From contig JAVHNS010000019.1 of the NCBI GenBank assembly GCA_036872755.1, forward strand, positions 310,001 to 374,000: a stretch of DNA of 64,000 nucleotides, given 5' to 3'. A program made the translations under genes and the position numbers. Origin of the DNA: Orbilia blumenaviensis. Lineage: Eukaryota > Ascomycota > Orbiliomycetes > Orbiliales > Orbiliaceae. Below the pieces are notes generated by a model. The model did not search any database. It was given only the letters and a program-made list of their open reading frames with translations, and was not told the DNA's origin. Positions 61,278 through 64,000 of this stretch are shown here, piece after piece. Within the stretch, counting starts at the first letter, position 1; the number at the start of each line of letters is the position of its first letter.

Positions 61278-61957
61278 ATGGCAATTCTACAACCTCGCCA
61301 GGTTATTATATACGATGACGACTACGGTTGGTGGTATTCAGACGTGAGTAGCTCAGCGTGTTTGCTCCAGTAAAAAAAGTACTCGGGTTTTTGGGACCTA
61401 TTCTGACCCTATGACGTGCATCGCAGACCGCCATAATCATCAAATGGACCATCGGCGCGATAATTTTCGCAATCATCATCGCATACTTTGGCGGTGGTTA
61501 TATACACGCCAAAAACCGGATGGCGAAGGGTCTTGAACCACTCAGTTATCATAGATGGATGGTTAGACGGCAGACGTCGCCGCAGGCTTTTCCGAGTCAT
61601 TTTAACGGGAATGGTGGTGGATATGGGAATTATGGAGGATACGCTGAACCGTACCAACCGCCCCCACCTGGTAAGTTTTTTTTTAAACACCTTTTTATTT
61701 TTATTTCTCTTTTATTAGAGATGCAAAAATATGCTGTTGGTTGTAATGGCGATCTGAGTTCAGAGCGCTAACAAATGGGCGACACAGTATACAATCCAAA
61801 CCAAGGACCACCGCCGAGTTATTACCCCGAGAACATGCCGATGAGGGGAGATATCCCATTGAATCCAACAAAAACCAACCCGAATCAAAATTACCCGGGA
61901 CAGCAATGGACTGGTGTTACCGGCGGTGAAGCCAGTGGCAGTGGGCCGAGACCGTAA
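61278..61957 (+). CDS. RCR-family membrane protein (Congo red resistance, chitin regulation)
   Basis: Three exons (61278-61343, 61427-61670, 61788-61957) sum to 480 nt, or 159 aa. The architecture fits RCR1/RCR2-like proteins: a short N-terminal luminal part (VIIYDDDYGWWYSD), one transmembrane helix IIKWTIGAIIFAIIIAYFGGGY, a juxtamembrane HAKNRMAKG, then a Pro/Gly/Tyr/Asn-rich cytosolic tail with PPPP and NPNQGPPPSYYPE. PPxY-like motifs recruit Rsp5 in yeast Rcr proteins; here PPSYYPE is the closest. Yeast relatives act in vacuolar sorting of plasma membrane proteins and chitin deposition. The family call is good, but one-to-one orthology is not shown. Confidence 0.83.
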
Positions 61958-62625
61958 CGGTTTCATGAGCCGTTTGCTTCAATTTTGAGTATTATTATTA
62001 TTATATTGCATCTCTGTTTTCCCCCATCTCCACATCCATCCTCCGACCGGCGGCATTAGTAGAAGGGAGGGGTTTTCGGCATTGTATTTCTATATACTAC
62101 TGGCATATTGTTTCGAGCGTTTCAAAGGTTTCCTTGTTTTTGTTTATGCGCACGATGTTATCGATGAGCGGATATTTTTTTTATTATCTGTTCTTTGTTG
62201 GTTATTCAAAGGAACACGAGGATTGTATTTCTTAATGGGTTCCTTTTTTTTTTTTTTGATTGTCTGTAACTCAACTATACCCATACAGCTCATTATCAAT
62301 AAATAAAAAAAGTATTATCAAAACAACAGTTAAGGATAGGTGAAACTGAATTCGACTGTATATATAAGTGGGTAGCAGATTTAGACTAAGACGCCAAAGC
62401 CAAAGCCACCGACAAAAGGATAATTGTGAATACCATAAAATACCTGGGTCAGAACGAAAGTAACTCCCTTGCACCGCCGCTATACCTCAACCCACCTTGC
62501 CAAAACAAAGAAGAAGAAAAAGAAAAAAGGATCCAGAACTCCTGTGAAAGCAAAATTACTAAGAATTTTATATATCCTCCTTGTAAAATAAATAAACCAT
62601 GACCTCATAATACTTCGTATTCCCC
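61958..62625. other. Intergenic between converging genes
   Basis: T-rich sequence with poly-T runs, and no gene. These are the 3' flanks of the RCR gene and the nuclear hypothetical. Confidence 0.5.
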
Positions 62626-63471
62626 TTACAGGTCGTCCAATACCATATCATCAGGGTCATAGCTTGGTGTCGACATAGTAAATGCCATAGGACTGTCAGT
62701 TAGGCCCCCTCCGAACTGAACCATACTTTGATCCATCATGATATCGGCAGGTGGCATAGGTTCGGTTCTAATTCCGTCCATGGAGCCACTACTAGCATTG
62801 CGCATCATCCTCATCCGTTCTTTCGCTTCCATGATGAGCCTCCTGGTCCCGTTGTCGTCCACGACCCTGTCTGGTGGTCGGTAGAGGATTAGATCCGTTG
62901 AGCTCCCAGAACCTGCCCTTGCAGTTGTTAATTTCGTGACACCGGTCCCGGAAGCTGCCGAGGGAGAAGAAGAAGAGGCCTTTAGAACCGCCAAGGGGAT
63001 CCGTGACATCTCACGCTCGACGTCAGAGAGAAATATTATCGGATTGTCCTTTTCGTTCTTAGCGGGTGAGTCCGGATCAGAATCGTCGGACGAAGAGTCG
63101 AGGTCATTCACGAATATCCTATACGGTGTTTCATCGACTTCCATCACCGCCGGTGGAGGAGAAGAAGGGCGCTGGAACGGTGGAGGGGTAAGGTTCCATG
63201 GTTCTCGGATCGTGGCGCCGCTGTTGATTCCATTACTAGTATACCCAGCAAGAGGGTTCCTGGCGGGTGATCCAGTACGTTTTGTGACCTTTGAAGAGCT
63301 ATTTCGAATGTTTAGCTTGCGAAAGCGTTTTGTGAGAGGAGATTCGACGGTTGGTTCGATCTCGGCCTTGCGTTTTCGGAGGTTGTAGGGGATGCTGAGG
63401 GGTGAGAGGGTGGAAGTGGTGGTCATAGAGGGTGCTGAGGGCGAGGAAGGCGGGCTGAAGAATACGGACAT
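62626..63471 (-). CDS. Hypothetical nuclear, Ser/Pro-rich protein
   Basis: This is a single-exon frame of 281 aa. A Ser/Pro/Thr-rich N-terminus is followed by YNLRKRKAEIEP and LTKRFRKLNIR, two basic clusters that look like a bipartite nuclear signal. A short acidic block (DLDSSSDDSDPDSPAKNEKD) comes next. The later segment LILYRPPDRVVDD with RRLIMEAKERMRMMR is a helix-forming conserved-looking piece seen in ascomycete hypotheticals. The protein ends with a Met/Asp-rich tail (DPDDMVLDDL). No catalytic fold or known domain is recognisable. Codon use and the long frame make it a likely gene. Confidence 0.7.
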   Translation of the reverse strand: MSVFFSPPSSPSAPSMTTTSTLSPLSIPYNLRKRKAEIEPTVESPLTKRFRKLNIRNSSSKVTKRTGSPARNPLAGYTSNGINSGATIREPWNLTPPPFQRPSSPPPAVMEVDETPYRIFVNDLDSSSDDSDPDSPAKNEKDNPIIFLSDVEREMSRIPLAVLKASSSSPSAASGTGVTKLTTARAGSGSSTDLILYRPPDRVVDDNGTRRLIMEAKERMRMMRNASSGSMDGIRTEPMPPADIMMDQSMVQFGGGLTDSPMAFTMSTPSYDPDDMVLDDL

Positions 63472-64000
63472 TGTGGTGGTGGTTGTGGTGGTTGTAAACG
63501 GTGATGTGATCTGCTGTCCAGCCTTGCACGGGTAGCTGGTTCTTGCCCACCGCCCAGCCTAAAAGGTAGCTCCGGGGCCAAATAGGACTTGAATAGAGCT
63601 AGGGGAAGAGGGAAGGTAGGTAAGCTAGAGGACTGCGAAGTAGCTGCTCTGTTTTAAATTTTGTATTAGATTATAGGTAGTCGGAGAGAATGTCGAAGGT
63701 GCTGGAGCTGGATACAGAGTGAAGAGTGAGTTGGTGGGCAGTGAAGGGTGAATTTGGAGGAGAGGGGGGGGAGCAACAGCTATAAAGCAGTGAGGCGCAT
63801 GATGTCAAAGTGCTGGCAACGGTATAGTACAGTGACGGTATTCCTTTTATTTTTATTTCTATTTTTTTTTTTTTGTTTTATTTTCTTTATTTTCTCTCTT
63901 TCTTGGTTACTGGGCGAAAGTTCGATAGCCTTCTCGAAGCCAACTGGCGATGATGCCTTACAGGGGGGGCAGCCTGAGCTAGCGCCGGTTTCTGGTTCAG
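63472..64000. other. Upstream region at window edge
   Basis: This is the promoter and leader of the gene at 63471, with a T-rich tract at about 63843-63903. No further gene is seen before the window ends. Confidence 0.45.

Overview
This window is nuclear DNA of a filamentous ascomycete (Pezizomycotina; I cannot fix the class). Genes carry many short introns (mostly 45-80 nt, GT..CTRAC..AG), and the content is typical: a TamA/DAL81-type Zn2Cys6 regulator, fungal homoserine dehydrogenase, RCR membrane protein, complex I 49 kDa subunit and CORVET VPS8. No virus, plasmid, CRISPR array or intact transposon is visible. I rebuilt gene models by joining exons in frame; where exon lengths are given they sum to a multiple of three.

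Layout. 1-2400: little except an intron-containing tRNA-Glu. 2433-9016: a nitrogen-acquisition pair, an NCS1 nucleobase/allantoin-type permease divergent from a two-domain hydrolase that fuses an isochorismatase-fold (biuret/ureidoacrylate-hydrolase-like) domain to an allophanate-hydrolase-type amidase. Then come HOM6, a fungal cell-wide-distributed hypothetical, and a TamA-like regulator (15571-18218). 18707-26205: COQ6, SmG, VPS33 and the NEDD8 E1 subunit UBA3. 26496-33689: an unassigned 72-aa protein, CDC26 and TAF2. 34716-38141: a TPR-like gene that may be joined to a degenerate Hsp70-like gene. 38668-43648: NDUFS2, RPC40 and a UBE2W-type E2. 44851-45948: a cysteine-rich, Thr-rich, probably GPI-anchored surface protein. 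45949-50798: a gene-poor repeat-laden stretch. 50799-63471: CaM kinase, VPS8, a GPALPP1-like protein, an RCR protein and a nuclear hypothetical.

Most unusual signals. (1) Two introns, in NDUFS2 and in TAF2, make sense only as AT-AC introns with a U2-like 5' site (ATAAGT), a CTGAC branch exactly 12 nt before the 3' end and a TGCAC|AG 3' junction; each restores conserved protein sequence. (2) UBA3 needs a 6-nt internal microexon, and the UBE2W gene a 12-nt one. (3) The isochorismatase-fold/amidase fusion puts two consecutive steps of a urea-polymer breakdown route on one chain beside a permease. (4) The TPR-Hsp70 locus has every ATP-binding loop altered plus one in-frame stop, yet intact splicing.

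How they fit: the permease, the fused hydrolase and the TamA-like regulator form a plausible nitrogen-scavenging neighbourhood, although TamA sits about 6.5 kb away with HOM6 between. The rest is housekeeping genes in divergent or convergent pairs sharing short promoters.
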